Source: Piper betle
Lineage: Eukaryota > Streptophyta > Magnoliopsida > Piperales > Piperaceae
DNA: 64,000 bases
Assembly: GCA_033002965.1 (NCBI GenBank)
Contig: JAURVB010002502.1
Span: 62,001-126,000 of the forward strand
Reading direction: 5' to 3'
In this document: positions 10,609 through 22,276 of the stretch, piece after piece
Numbering within the stretch: position 1 is the first letter of the stretch
Layout: the number at the start of each line of letters is the position of its first letter
Translations under genes and position numbers: made by a program
Notes under the pieces: model-generated
The model's input: the letters and a program-made list of their open reading frames with translations, nothing else
Database searches by the model: none
Told to the model about the DNA's origin: nothing

Positions 10609-10773
10609 CCTATCCGATCATATTAAATAGTTGAGATGAAATGAAGAACCAGAACCCATCTCTTTCTCCAAGAACAGGCGAAGTTTTGCCATATATGTAT
10701 CTTCATCTGCTCTCGGAGATCACATGGGTTCCAGTTCATTTCATCTCATCCATTTAATATGATCAGACGGCTA
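10609..10773. repeat. Hairpin of two 47-bp inverted arms (MITE-like)
   Basis: The arm at about 10609-10655 (TCCGATCATATTAAATAGTTG...AACCCAT) is repeated inverted at about 10727-10773 with a few mismatches, around a spacer of roughly 70 bp. The arms also contain GAGATGAAATGAA on one side and TTCATTTCATCTC on the other. No duplicated target site is obvious, so a MITE is a suggestion only. Confidence 0.65.
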
Positions 10774-11043
10774 TGATAATTTAGATCTTAATTCTTAGCT
10801 TAAGCAAATCATGCCCCAGATGACTTTTTATCTCTTGGGTGATTGAGACGAGACGACGATACTGACGGGGAATCATTTATACTTCATGGCTCAAATTAGT
10901 TATACGGGGGAAGATCACCTAAAACCGTTTGATTTCAACAATAATTAGGATGAAGAAATCGTGATCACTGCCATCCATGTAATCTAACAATCCAAATGAG
11001 TTGAGATCATATAATTATACAAGTTATTATTCCTTTTTTCATA

Positions 11044-11049
<6 letters not shown>
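10774..11049. other. Non-coding spacer before the large MULE
   Basis: AT-rich spacer; no gene, no repeat unit and no element end could be supported. Confidence 0.5.

Positions 11050-11086
<37 letters not shown>
11050..11086. repeat. (TA)n microsatellite, left flank of the large MULE
   Basis: About 18 TA units that stop exactly at the GGGG of the element end. Confidence 0.9.
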
Positions 11087-11088
<2 letters not shown>

Positions 11089-11254
11089 GGCAACCATTAT
11101 GCATTGCCAAATGTGGGCCATTGTATCTGATCCAATCGCTATAGCACCCTCCATACCCCCACCCACCCCACCTCCCGCCCAGATGCCCCCTCGGCTGCAG
11201 CCCCCGCCGCCCCATGCCACCACCACCTCTGCCACCATTCGCGGTCGTGGTCGG

Positions 11255-11450
11255 GCTCGACTCGAGTCAAAAAAAACTAAACTCGGTATCGACTCGAGTC
11301 AAGTAAATAAAAAATTGACTCGGTATCGACTCGAGTCTAAGTAAATAAAAATTGACTCGGTATCGACTCGAGTCAAGTCAATAAAAAATTGACTCGGTCC
11401 TGACTCGAGTCAATAAAAACTTGACTCGGTCCCGACTCGAGTCAATATTC
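11255..11450. repeat. Array of about five 40-bp units built on GACTCGAGTC
   Basis: Each unit contains the palindrome GACTCGAGTC, a TAAATAAAAA-type spacer and TTGACTCGGT. The array lies just inside the left end of the large MULE. The same word occurs in the loop of the foldback element and in two hAT elements of this window. Confidence 0.85.
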
Positions 11451-11749
11451 TGAAATCATGCATCCTAACTCAGTAAACGGTTGAAAAAATAATTTTGCGA
11501 TCAACTATAAATTAAAAAAAATGGCAGACTCTTATATATTCTGATAACATTTAAATTATGTTGATGAAGTCGGCAACACATCAGAATTAAAACACATGAG
11601 AGCCATCTCATTTAACTTTCTTCCACATGATGAATAAAAGTACAAACTTACAAGTTACAAATTTGTCAAGTTTGATTAAAGTCAATAACAATTCATGGAA
11701 ACAAGTTACAAATCACTAACATTATACAGTCCTTCCAGATTCGGAGCTA

Positions 11750-14150
11750 TCATAATCGTTCGGCATCACTGCTTTGAGATTCGCCATCACCGCACTGACA
11801 CCCCTGAATAGACGCCACGACTCCACTTTCAGATGGAACATTTTGTTGCCTACATATTTAAAAACAAAATATGGCAAATAATCACATAAATTATATATAA
11901 CAATGATAAAAACAAGGGTTGTGGTAGGCAACATTACCGATGTGCTACAATTGCAGGGCAAGTGCGCTTATCATGCCCAACTCCCCATTTATTGCAACCA
12001 TGGCATAGCCTATCTTTTACCATATGGTCCATTGCAAGTTCTTTACCACTCTTCCATCTTTTACCACTTCCTTTTGTCTTTGATTGTGCCGGTGGATGTA
12101 CTTGTATTCCATGATGTACTTGTATTCCATGCTAGACTTGTATTCCATGATGTGGATCATCTACCACATCTTCTACCAATTTCTCTATCTCTAAAAGTTT
12201 TTGTTTGGCGAGGTCAAATTTCTCAGATGATGAATATGTATTTTTGGCCAATCGATTAAATATATAGTGCAATTCTCTCCAATTAGAGAATAAAGTTTTG
12301 TTGCAATCACCACGAAGTTCCACTCCATCACCATCAAAAACAACTTCCTTTGCTATTTCAAGTGTCCATCTCTTCATGATATAGAGTTCAGCAATAATAT
12401 CCCCCTCATTCAATCTTAGTACATACAACAAATGCCTACATGGAATACCTTCACTTTCCAAAAGTTGACAACTACATGTGCATCTACTGTCAACCCCGTT
12501 GTAAGTAACACGTGCAACCAACTCTTTATTATTTGTACAACATGTTACATCATACTGTTCAACATCCTCCTCATCTAATTTCTTACGAGATGAGCAACAA
12601 ACCAAACTGGATTGTAATTCTTCTTGAAACTTATAAAACATTTTTCGAGTATAAACCTTTGCCATCTTACATTCCAGATTGAATGGAGTGACCAATTTGG
12701 GGCTTTTATATGAGTTTTCAAAAGATTCTTTTGCCTCGTTCAATCTTTGTCTTTTGATAGCTCTCTCAAATCTATGTATAAACTCAATAAGGCTATTTTT
12801 TTTGTTCACATACCTTGAGTAAAATGAGTTTTGAGATTCACTTCGTTGCGAACTTCTTATACCAGCCAAAAATATACCTTTACTATACACAGGCACCCAC
12901 GCATGACAAATTGCATATATGGATTTTAACCACTCATTTTCCTCCAAGCAATTGTCTTTCATTATTACACTCCATTGTGATTCAAATTCTTCTTTGTTTT
13001 TGGCACCATAAATTAAACTATGGAATGGCTCATAAAACTCCCTTCTGTGAGCAATTGCACCTAATTTTTCACTCTCCTTCTTAAGGATATGCCAAATGCA
13101 AAGACGATGAAATGTTGAAGGAAATGTCAATTTAATTGCTTTATCCATTGCAGGATCTTGATCAGTCACAATTGCCCCTGGATGCCTTCCATCCATGCAT
13201 TTCAAAAATGTTTCAAACAGCCACACAAATGACTCAGTCTTCTCATTACACAAAAAAGCACATCCAAATGTAATTGTTTGCCTGTGATGGTTTACTCCGG
13301 TGAATGGTGCAAAAACAAGTGCATATTTATTTGTATCATATGTTGTATCAAAAATCATCACATCTGAGAAAAGTTGATAATTTTTTCTTGCAATTCCATC
13401 CGCCCAAAAACAATGCTTCAATCTACCCTCATCATCTACTTCATAGGAATAAAAAAAGGAGTCATTCATCTCTTTCATTTCCTCGAAATGTTCCAACAAT
13501 AATTGAGCATCTATTTCCTTTATCTCTTCTTTACTTTTTGTCTGGGCATTTCTAATATCTTTCTCTGTACAACCAATATTTTCAGCCCCACCTGCTTCAA
13601 TTTCTAGCACAGACATTAGTTGAGAAGTTTTTATGTTAGCCTCTCCAAATGTGTCAATCAAATTTTGGTGGACACTTGTAACATGCCTATGTGACCTGAG
13701 AAATTGAGTTTTTGATGGTGTCAGGAGTGCATGACTATGTCCTTCTTCAAAATGCATGACCTTCCATGTGCCCTCTGTATTTTTAGTTACCCTGATGCGT
13801 GCATGACAATCTTCTCTAATTATAGGATGACTTCTCTTTTTTCCTTTGTGGGGTATTTCTCTTTGTGCCTCATCTTCTTTTATATGTCCTTCTTTAGAAC
13901 ACACAAATACTTGAGACCATAACTCTTTTGTTCTCTTATGATAATTTGTACTATGTTTACGTACACCAAATCCAGCCATTTTTGAATAACTACTGTAGAA
14001 GTTGAGTGCATCGTCTAAATAATCAAATTCCATTCCAACCTTCGGTTTAAACTCATCTTCTACACTAGGATAGACTGTTGTAATATGTTGGCCTAATTCT
14101 TCTTCATCATATCTGTTATCTTGATGATTGTCCATTCTTAAAAAATACAA
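11750..14150 (-). pseudogene. FAR1/MULE transposase, complete except for one in-frame TAG
   Basis: This is the DDE-type transposase of the element. It has two exons: 14150-11938 and 11849-11750 (donor GTAATG, acceptor TATGTAG). The first 672 codons are open. Domains in order: FAR1 zinc-binding N-terminus (about 40-145; VGMEFDYLDDALNFY, FVCSKEG, EDCHARIRV, GHSHA); MULE core (about 250-350; MIFDTTY and VTDQDPAMDKAI give two catalytic Asp, then HRLCIWHI), with the likely catalytic Glu in RSESQNSF; and a SWIM zinc finger (CTCSC...GIPCRHLL, about 585-605). At codon 673 a TAG (12132-12134) falls inside a triple HHGIQV repeat. The frame then stays open for about 97 more codons with a CCHC knuckle (CHGCNKWGVGHDKRTC) and an acidic tail. 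The truncated protein keeps its catalytic parts, so activity cannot be excluded. The initiator may instead be the Met at codon 6. Confidence 0.85.
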
Positions 14151-14804
14151 AATTTATAAAAACTAAGATTATTTTCAACTAAAATATTCGCAATAAACAG
14201 AATTTAATTTAGTCAAAGTACTTTCAAAGGCTTAACTCTTACCTGAATGCTCGTCTTCGGCTGGATTTGTTCTTGGCTGACAGATGCAAATCTAGCCTCC
14301 TCGACTACACTCAGAAATATTTTTGACCTGAAAATATATTTTTTACACCGATAGAAACATAAGTATAACAAATCAAGGCAACCACTATGTCCTTAAAAAT
14401 ATATTTTCATTGTTTTGTAAATTCATTGTTTAATTTAATTAGTTGATTATAAATGCCCGTTAAAAAAATATTTTACCCTCGACGCAACTAGTTCAGCATG
14501 CCAAAGGGGGAGGCGGGCCGCGGCATGATGGGAGGGCCGGCCAGTGGGGAGGGGGGCAGCAGGGGAGGGGGGTGGCGGGTGGTCAGGGTTAGGGGGTGGC
14601 AGGCGCGGTTGGCGGCTGGGGGGGTGGCAGGTGGAGGGTTAGGGGGCGGTGAGCCTGGGGTTGGCGGCCGCGCGGGCGGTGGACAAGTGGAGAGGCAGGG
14701 GCGACAGGGGGGAGGGGGTGACAGGCCCATGGGCTGGAGCGAGGGGCCGGTGGGCCGAGCAGGGGGTTGCGGGGAAAGGGGGGGGGGCTCATGGAGGCAG
14801 TGGT

Positions 14805-16405
14805 TAGGGGTGGGCATCGGTCGGACAGACATCAGACAAGTTATTGTCCGTGTCTGTCCAAAATTTCGTCGGACAAAATTTGTCCGACCGAATTATTGTC
14901 CGACTTGTCCGTCGGGCCCAAACAGTGTCCGCGGATAGTCCGAAATCAAATGAGAAACCTAGCACTGTTTCCGTCTCCGCCGCCGCCGCCCTGCGCCGTC
15001 GCCGCCAGCTTACCCCGCTCGCCGCCTCCGCCGCCGCCTGCGGACCGCCTCCGCAGTCGCCTGCGAACTGCCTTTGCCGCCCTGCGAGCCTCCACCGGCC
15101 TCCGCCACCCTGCGCGCAGCGAAACCCCTCCGCCACCGCCTGCCTCCGCCGCCCTCTGCGCGCCGCGAAACCCCTCCGCCGCCGCCTGCCTCCGCTGCCC
15201 TCTGCGTGCAGCGTAACCACTCCGCCGCGCCTGCCTCCGCCGCCCTCGGCCGCCCTGCCCGCCCGCCCTCAGACGCCCTGCCTCCGCCTGCCTGCCTGCC
15301 CTCCGCCAGCGCCTGCCTCCGGCCTCACGGTGGCTCGTCGGTGGCTGGTGGTGGTCGAGATGTCACGGCGACGGTACGGCTGGGCGGGGCGGCGTCGATC
15401 GGTGGCGGGATGGCGGCGGCGACGGCGCTAGGGTTTGGGGGGGTTTGGGGGAAAAGATGATCGGTGGCAAACTCGTAAATAAGACTTGACTCGATACCGG
15501 CACGAGTCAAGAATAATAACTAACTCGGAATAAAATCTTCAAAAAATCCAAAAAAATCAGGAAAAATCCCATAAAATAAAATAAACACCACAACATCCAA
15601 ATGACATGCGCTATAACTAATAATTCTACCCTATAACACGTCCTAATGTATTATTTGGCCTAAAATAATTCTATTCGACTCAAAAATAACGGTCGAACCG
15701 ACTGGTTCGGACTATAAAACCCTGACTTGGGACACGGGTTTTACAGAGGGAATTGGAAGTTATGGAACTATTTATTTATGGAAGAATATTGAAGAGAAAT
15801 GTCCTAATTTCAAAATGAAGAAGACAAAAAACATGAGTAATTAACTTTTTTGTATTTTTTTCATGTAGGTGAGTTACATTGGATGAAGAATTAACTATTA
15901 AAATATTTTATCTTTGAAGTATATGTAATATTGGAGTATATTTTGATGTCAATGATTATTTTAAAGTTTTTATACATTGATTATTTTTTGTTTGACTTTA
16001 AAAATTGAGAACATGCTAATTAAATTATAAGTGGTTTGATATGATTATTAATATGAATGTATAGTTCTAAATTCCTAAATATAAGAGTGACTTTTATCTT
16101 TTTTCTATGTATGTCATTTTTTGTTATTTTAGATATTAAATATCAAATTTTATGTATAAACTTAATAAATTTTACTGTATATTATATTTTAAAATTTTCA
16201 TAAACTATAATATTAGCCTTACAAATGTTGAAGATATTATATTATTGATATAAAATATCGGACACTCGGTCGGTCGTTTGGTCGGACAAAGAAATATCCA
16301 TGTTTGGTTTGTTTTAATTCGGTCGGATTCGGTTGGTTAAATTCGGTTGGACATACTTCGGACTTCGGTCTGACGGACAAATTCGGACGTCCACGCCCAC
16401 CCCTA
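14805..16405. mobile_element. hAT element nested in the large MULE
   Basis: Perfect 11-bp terminal inverted repeats TAGGGGTGGGC and GCCCACCCCTA. They are flanked by an 8-bp target duplication with one difference (GCAGTGGT at 14797-14804, GCGGTGGT at 16406-16413), as expected of hAT insertion. Subterminal regions are full of TCGG and GTCCGAC words in both orientations. The left third is GC-rich, the right part AT-rich. No transposase is recognisable, so it is non-autonomous. It also carries one GACTCGAT...CGAGTCAAG motif near 15485-15512. Confidence 0.85.
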
Positions 16406-16603
16406 GCGGTGGTTGGGGTCAGGTGGAGGCGGCGTGGTCCAGTGGAGGGGGGCCACGGCTGTTTATAGCTGCACGGGAGGGCATGAGGCGGCGGGCAGGC
16501 GGGAGGCATGGGGGTGATGTGGGCCATTAGATCAGATCCAACGGTCCACATTTAGCAACACATGATGCGTTGCCAAAAGGGGCAGCATATACGAGCTACC
16601 CCC

Positions 16604-16622
16604 TATATATATATATATATTA
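16604..16622. repeat. (TA)n microsatellite, right flank of the large MULE
   Basis: About nine TA units directly after the CCCC of the element end; it closes the MULE train. Confidence 0.9.
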
Positions 16623-17219
16623 CACATACACATTCAATATGGAGTACACATCATCGGTGTATGTTAGATTTCACAACAAAGTAAACACTTTTTATTAGTT
16701 TTAAATAAAAATATAATGTTTTATGTGGGAGTATTTAAAGTTGCACTCGTATAAGAAATTGTAAAATATTCAAAAATTTTAAATGTAACTATTTTTTCTT
16801 ATTTTTTCATCGAATACTTTAAGGGTGTTGAGGATATTGACTTTAAATGAGATCAATGCATTTATAAATAATAAACTTTCTATAATCAAATGCATTTTTT
16901 AATGTCAACTCTTCTCTTTTAATAGAGTTTGAGATCGGGTAATACACAAGTATTGGCATAGTTCAAATGGAATTATACAAGTGTATACAGAGATTAAACC
17001 AACTTAAGTTTAGTTGAGCTTGAATAAAACTCATTTAGTAAGCTAGATTTGTAAAAAAATTAAAAAAAAACTTGTTTCAAAATTAAAAAACAAATAATCG
17101 GAGGCAAGTTAAATTATTCTCGTGCAAAATTTACCTGGCGCATGATTTGTTGGTCCTAAATATAGGACCCACGAGGACCCACAAATTTTCAGCCAATCAT
17201 AATCCGTCTGGGCAAATCT
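16623..17219. other. AT-rich spacer and upstream region of a small gene
   Basis: No coding sequence. The last 60 bases are less AT-rich and include CCAATCATAATCC shortly before the first ATG of the small membrane protein, a plausible promoter-proximal segment. Confidence 0.4.
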
Positions 17220-17471
17220 ATGATCTCTCTGCGTCCCCTTCTCTCAACCTTCCTCGCCGCTCAATCGCCGCCGCCGCCATCGCCGCCGCCGTGGCCGGCC
17301 ACGAACCGTGATCGGAAATTAAGCATGGCCATGACGTTGGAGCAGGCGAAGGAGAGAAGGGAGAACAGGAACCACGGGTCGACCTCCTTCTTCGTCGTCG
17401 TCGACTACCTCTTCCTCCTCGTCTTCCTCTGCTTCCTCGCCTTCTTCCTCCTCAAGTTCGTCGGCTTCTGA
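17220..17471 (+). CDS. Small single-pass membrane protein, unknown function
   Basis: An intronless frame of 83 codons. The C-terminal half is the convincing part: after a charged segment (MAMTLEQAKERRENRNHG) comes a long hydrophobic helix (FFVVVDYLFLLVFLCFLAFF) ending LKFVGF at the stop. The first 35 residues (Pro-rich, MISLRPLL) may instead be 5' leader, with translation starting at the ATG at 17325 to give a 48-residue protein. Short plant membrane proteins of this layout exist, but I cannot name the family. The gene stands alone between the MULE train and about 4.8 kb of gene-free DNA. Codon quality and GC content rise sharply over the frame, which supports a real gene. Confidence 0.55.
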   Translation: MISLRPLLSTFLAAQSPPPPSPPPWPATNRDRKLSMAMTLEQAKERRENRNHGSTSFFVVVDYLFLLVFLCFLAFFLLKFVGF

Positions 17472-19176
17472 TCCGCCTTCTTCCCCCCCAATGTTGGTCC
17501 AATGTGGAATCGGAAATCTCATGAATTCGTAAGGAGTTACATTTTTTTCGCTTTCCTCGTCGTACAGGTGTGATCTTTGATTGAAAATCGTAGCGTGAAT
17601 TACAATGCCTTTGCAGAGTGGTAATTTTTTATTCATTTGTAATCCTACTTTTTTTCATGGAAATCGTGAAATATGCCTTTTATATCTGAGCTTGATCTGC
17701 AATTCTGTATGGATGACCGAAAAGCTAATTTTGTAGGGATTGCAATTTTGTAATGGTAGATTTGTGAAACTTCAATCATGTTCATGTCATTCACTTTGGT
17801 GTTGAATACTAGGCACATACCAAATGGCAGAGTAAATATAAGCTTCATGTCCAGTAAGAGTGATTTTGTTGAATTGAATAATTAAACTCTGAGAATTAGT
17901 AAACATTGTGGTTAGTGTATCAATTGTCAACCTATGTGGATCTCACCTTTATTTTACTTAGGTTTAAATTTGTCTCATTTATTTTCAAGTTTGAGGGAGG
18001 ACTCCTTAAAAAAAAGGTTTGAGAGAAGACTTTATATATTAATACTTGGCCAGCTGATTATATATTATTCAACTCGAGCTAGCATGTTTTTATTTATTAG
18101 CACTTATCTTTAGTATTATTTATTTATATGGAATCCATATCTTGAGAACTAATTAAGATATCTCTTTAGGCTGCAATATTGCGCAGGAAATAGATGGTCA
18201 TGCATTAAGACTTTATATTATTATTTAAATCTTTTATAATACTCGTATCTTTAGCATCAAAATTATATTTTCCTGAAAAAATTCATTATAAATGTCTAAA
18301 TGTGGGTTTTATGAAAACCTTCGTCTTTTAAATAATCAAGCTCATGTGTTGATCAAAACTCATGAGTAGACACAAGGTTAAAACATCAAGATTTTGTAGA
18401 GCAAAAGATCTAGATAGATGGGCTTGATTGAGCCATGGGCGAGGCATGAGAAAAAATATATATGCGTGATGACTGATCATGAGCGAGGCAGCTTGTAGGC
18501 AGTAGTTGACATTACATCAATCAGCTCATGTATGCTTTACTCTTGAATTTTTTTCTTCTATATGTAACAATTTTAATGTCAACCAAGTTGGATTATATTG
18601 TTCTAATGATGAAGATATTGTTGCACATATTATATATTGGCACAAATTTGTGGAGTGTTAACTTATGTCCAAGATAATGTTTTGCATTAAGGTTAAATGA
18701 ATGATATAAAAACATCATGTCTAAGATGACTTGACCTTTGATGAAGAGACCAATATCTTATCTTCTTCTTGGCATTATTTATCTCTCTCTCAATCATGAT
18801 GCAAGTTTTGTTCGGCTTGAGACCTCACTTTTGTCAAGCGAATTCCTTGTGTCAAGCCAAACTTTCTCAATATTGTCCGCTGGCTAATCAGTAATTTGAA
18901 TATGTATATTTTGGAAAGCATTATACATAATACACGTAGCTTTGGAAAAAATAAGTGTCATAACAGTCCCTTATCAAGACATTCAAATATGAATCAGATA
19001 CAGGGATCTACTTCTTAAAATGAACATGTATGTGTTCCGTCTTCCACAAATGCAACTCCAATTACTAATCAAGTTGAAGCTATTATCATGCTGGCCAGCT
19101 AAATAAGCACCACATTCTTTTTCTGCTAAAGCGATTTAAATTTTTCATGACGCTAGACAGAAGAAGACAGCCAAGA

Positions 19177-19178
<2 letters not shown>

Positions 19179-19222
<44 letters not shown>
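19179..19222. repeat. (AT)n microsatellite
   Basis: About 22 AT units in a gene-free region. The sequence on either side does not resemble the MULE ends found at other TA tracts. Confidence 0.9.
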
Positions 19223-19224
<2 letters not shown>

Positions 19225-21135
19225 GAGAAAATAACACTTGCCACTTAACTTTTACGCAGCAACACAGTGTATCCAATCAATAGGTTTTGGGGGTATATAA
19301 ACATCTGTTCCTCATCACTCCCTTTGTCTGCATCTTACAGTAATGGAGAATGATGGGTCATGGCTGACTTGCAACATGAGCTATGTATCCATCCTTATAT
19401 GTTATATATATGGACACTGGCTAGCTAGCTCACATGATTCACAGTTGTATATCTTTGATCCTTCTCTTGGTTGTTTGAACTAATACTCCTTTCACATGAA
19501 ATTGAGTTTGTTTTTTTCGTTGCCTCTTTTTTGTCTTGGCCAGCTGTCTTGTATATTTTGTTAGATAATATGCACTGCACCTTTTTTTGGGCAGACTATT
19601 GCATTCCACGTGTGAATGAAAACCCCACTTTGCCTGTCAAGATAAACACAAATCCCTCTTGTTGACAGATACATACAGTGACTTGCAGGTTTTTCTTCTT
19701 AATTGGTGCTTTTAGCCACCAATGGGAAAATAGTTGCATGAATTAAAATGCATGCATGGGTGTTTTAAAAGATTGCTTACACGAACCTTTTTAAAACACT
19801 TAAACTTCCTATTAGCATTAGATAAAATGTCAATCTTCGCATTAAAAAAATGATTAAAATTATGAAAGTATACGTTCTATCACATCTCAGTGTCAATGTT
19901 TGTGTTGAATATTATATTTAAGCCATTCGAATATTTCCCATTTAAAAGAAACAAAACTCATTTGAAGACAAGGTTGTAAGCTTTTCAACGATATGTCCTT
20001 ATTAAATAATTAATATAAAAGAAAAAGAAGTAGCATTAAAATCATAAATGACAAGTGGATACTGACATAGTTTGAAAAAAGTTTTTGAGTTAACTTGGTA
20101 GACTATAGAGTAGAATTTATTAAAAATTATGTCTAAATTGATTTAAAAGTCATTTATATTAATTTTTTGATCTAATTAATAAAAAGATATATCAAATTAG
20201 AAGATATTGTTTTAGAATTAATAAATATATAATTTATATTCTTTTAAATTATTAATTTAACTAAATTTAAAAGAAAATAACATATTTTTTAAAAAAATTA
20301 CTTTACTCGAAAAGAGGCCGGGTCAATCTAAAGAGTCAATTACAAAAATCATTAATAAGTAACTATTTAAAAATTTTGATTTAAAAAACCATAAAATTAA
20401 AACGAATCGAATGGAAAAAAGAGTTTTAAAATTATAAATATTGAATTATCTGATAGATAATTATTAATTATACATAAAATATATAAAAATAATATACGAT
20501 AAATCATCTAATCTAATGGGGGAAAATAGCTTTAAATCATAAATAAAAAGGTTATGAATTATCATCCAATTTAAAGCCACTTATCCAAAAAAAAGAATAT
20601 AGAAATATTGCGTGATAATAAATAAAACAATAATACTCTACTATCTACGCAATAATTTTCCATTCAGTGGACCATCTCAGCCGTTGATCTTGTGCGCCTC
20701 AAAATAATGCGACGTGGCCAACGAGGTCCGTTGTTGCCTGTCCAAGGCTGTAATGCGATTGGTTGTCTGAGTGGGGACCGCAGGCGATAAATAGAGACGA
20801 CAAATTTAAAGCAGCCGGTGATAAATTGTAAACTCGTGATTTCGTGGTGGTTTGGCATGCAATTAGTAGGACCCTTTTTCTACTAAGGACCCCACTTTTT
20901 CCTAAAATATTTTTTCGAACAAATTTTTGAACGAATCATAAAAAAGGCTGTAAGTATTATAAAAAACACAGATTACACTTGCTTCTAATTATAATATTTT
21001 ATAAATTAAAATTAATATTAAACTAGGTAAAATAAGCTAAATTTTAACGAAGACTGAACAAAACTTTTTCAATGCATGTAAAAATAATTAATAGTTACAT
21101 ATTAAATATGAATAAATTTTTAATCTAATTAATAA

Positions 21136-21208
21136 TTATGTACCTGGTTAATATAGTTACAATTAAACAAGGAGCTTTATGTACCTGGTTAATATAGTTA
21201 CAATTAAA
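21136..21208. repeat. Direct repeat of about 31 bp
   Basis: The phrase TATGTACCTGGTTAATATAG followed by TTACAATTAAA occurs twice, about 42 bp apart (near 21136 and 21178). Confidence 0.75.
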
Positions 21209-22276
21209 AGAATTTTATTAGTGTAATTGTCTTATCCATGTTGATTATACCTGTGAAGAAAACTCCTTAATTTTTTATATCTAAATATATTTGACAATAG
21301 ATATTTGTTAATTTAAAAAATTTTAATACTTTAAAAATGTTCTCTAATCTTAAAATATCGAGAGAGAGAGAAATAGAGAAAAGTCTGATAGTCTTTTTTA
21401 TTTTTTGTTAGTGAATCGTTGTGATACTATTTTTTTTTCTGAAACCTGATGTATAATATCGATTTTATTATAATCATGGTTAATGTTTTCCTGAATGGAA
21501 TAAGCTATTAATTAAAATTAAGACGCTTTATTATTTTGGGCTAATGTTTTCCTGATTGTGGTGCCCATCACACTTGTCACTATTTGATGGAAAATTTATG
21601 TTAAAAAGTGACAAAATGCAAATCTCTAGTGGGGCCGACAAAAATCCAAGGGCCCAACACCGAGCTATTCAGTGGACCGCACCTTGTCGACCCCACATCA
21701 TGCATCCTATCCCATGGTTAAAACAAACTAACCACTTAACAACATATGCTATACCCCAAAAACTAAACTAAGCTGCCAGTAACACCCCGCCTAATTATGG
21801 ATCCTCCAATCGTGGCCGTCGATTCCGCTCGGGCCCACACGATCTCCTTAATTACCGGGAATTAATCGAATCAAACGTGGGGCCACCTGTACCCCACGCG
21901 CTACCCGACAAAACAGACAACGAAATCCCACCGTTTTTGCGGTCCCCGCCACGATTTCTCGCGCCGAATACCACAAACGCCGAGATATAGCGTAATACGG
22001 TAATATGCGACGAGATGTACAATGTACGCCCCCAATTATTAGTTCCTCCAAATCGTATCCTTGATAAATGCAAAGCGTTTTATCTGTTTTAGCCACGACC
22101 AAACTCGTTTTAAAGCCGTCGGATCTTCCAATCCTACGGTCATCAACAAAAGTGTGCAATGAACCAATTTTGTTCCTGCGGGTATCATACCCCTCACCCG
22201 CCTCTTTATTACTCGTCTCTATCCTTTCCTTCGCCACTGCTCGTCGTCGTCGTCGTCGCTGCTATCGAGCAGAAAG

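Larger units (their letters stand above)
11087..16603. mobile_element. Large MULE with FAR1-type transposase, (TA)n on both sides
   Basis: The two ends are inverted relatives. The left end contains GCATTGCCAAATGTGGGCC and then ATCTGATCCAAT; the right end read inward contains GTGTTGCTAAATGTGGACC and then ATCTGATCTAAT. The right end has about 27 extra bases, including the hairpin GTTGCC...GGCAGC. Behind each end lies C-rich sequence on the inward strand. The core encodes a FAR1/MULE transposase on the minus strand. The right arm (about 14490-16515) was split by an hAT element; without it the element is about 3.9 kb. It is the only candidate source of transposase for the non-autonomous relatives seen in this window. 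Confidence 0.8.
17472..22276. other. Gene-free AT-rich interval and upstream region of the DUF538 gene
   Basis: No gene or clear transposon recognised. It holds an (AT)n tract (19179-19222) without MULE ends, a direct repeat (21136-21208) and a GC-richer patch (20690-20850). The last 450 bases before 22277 become GC-richer and contain several CCAC/GTGG words, a likely promoter area; no TATA box could be assigned with confidence. Confidence 0.4.

Noticed and set aside
14498..15460. Frames up to 195 codons in the MULE right arm and hAT left part
   Set aside because: Low-complexity GC-rich DNA crossing the hAT border at 14805; no transposase motif.
19179..19222. (AT)n tract as another MULE insertion site
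   Set aside because: No hairpin or CCGTTGGAT-type palindrome on either side; an ordinary microsatellite.
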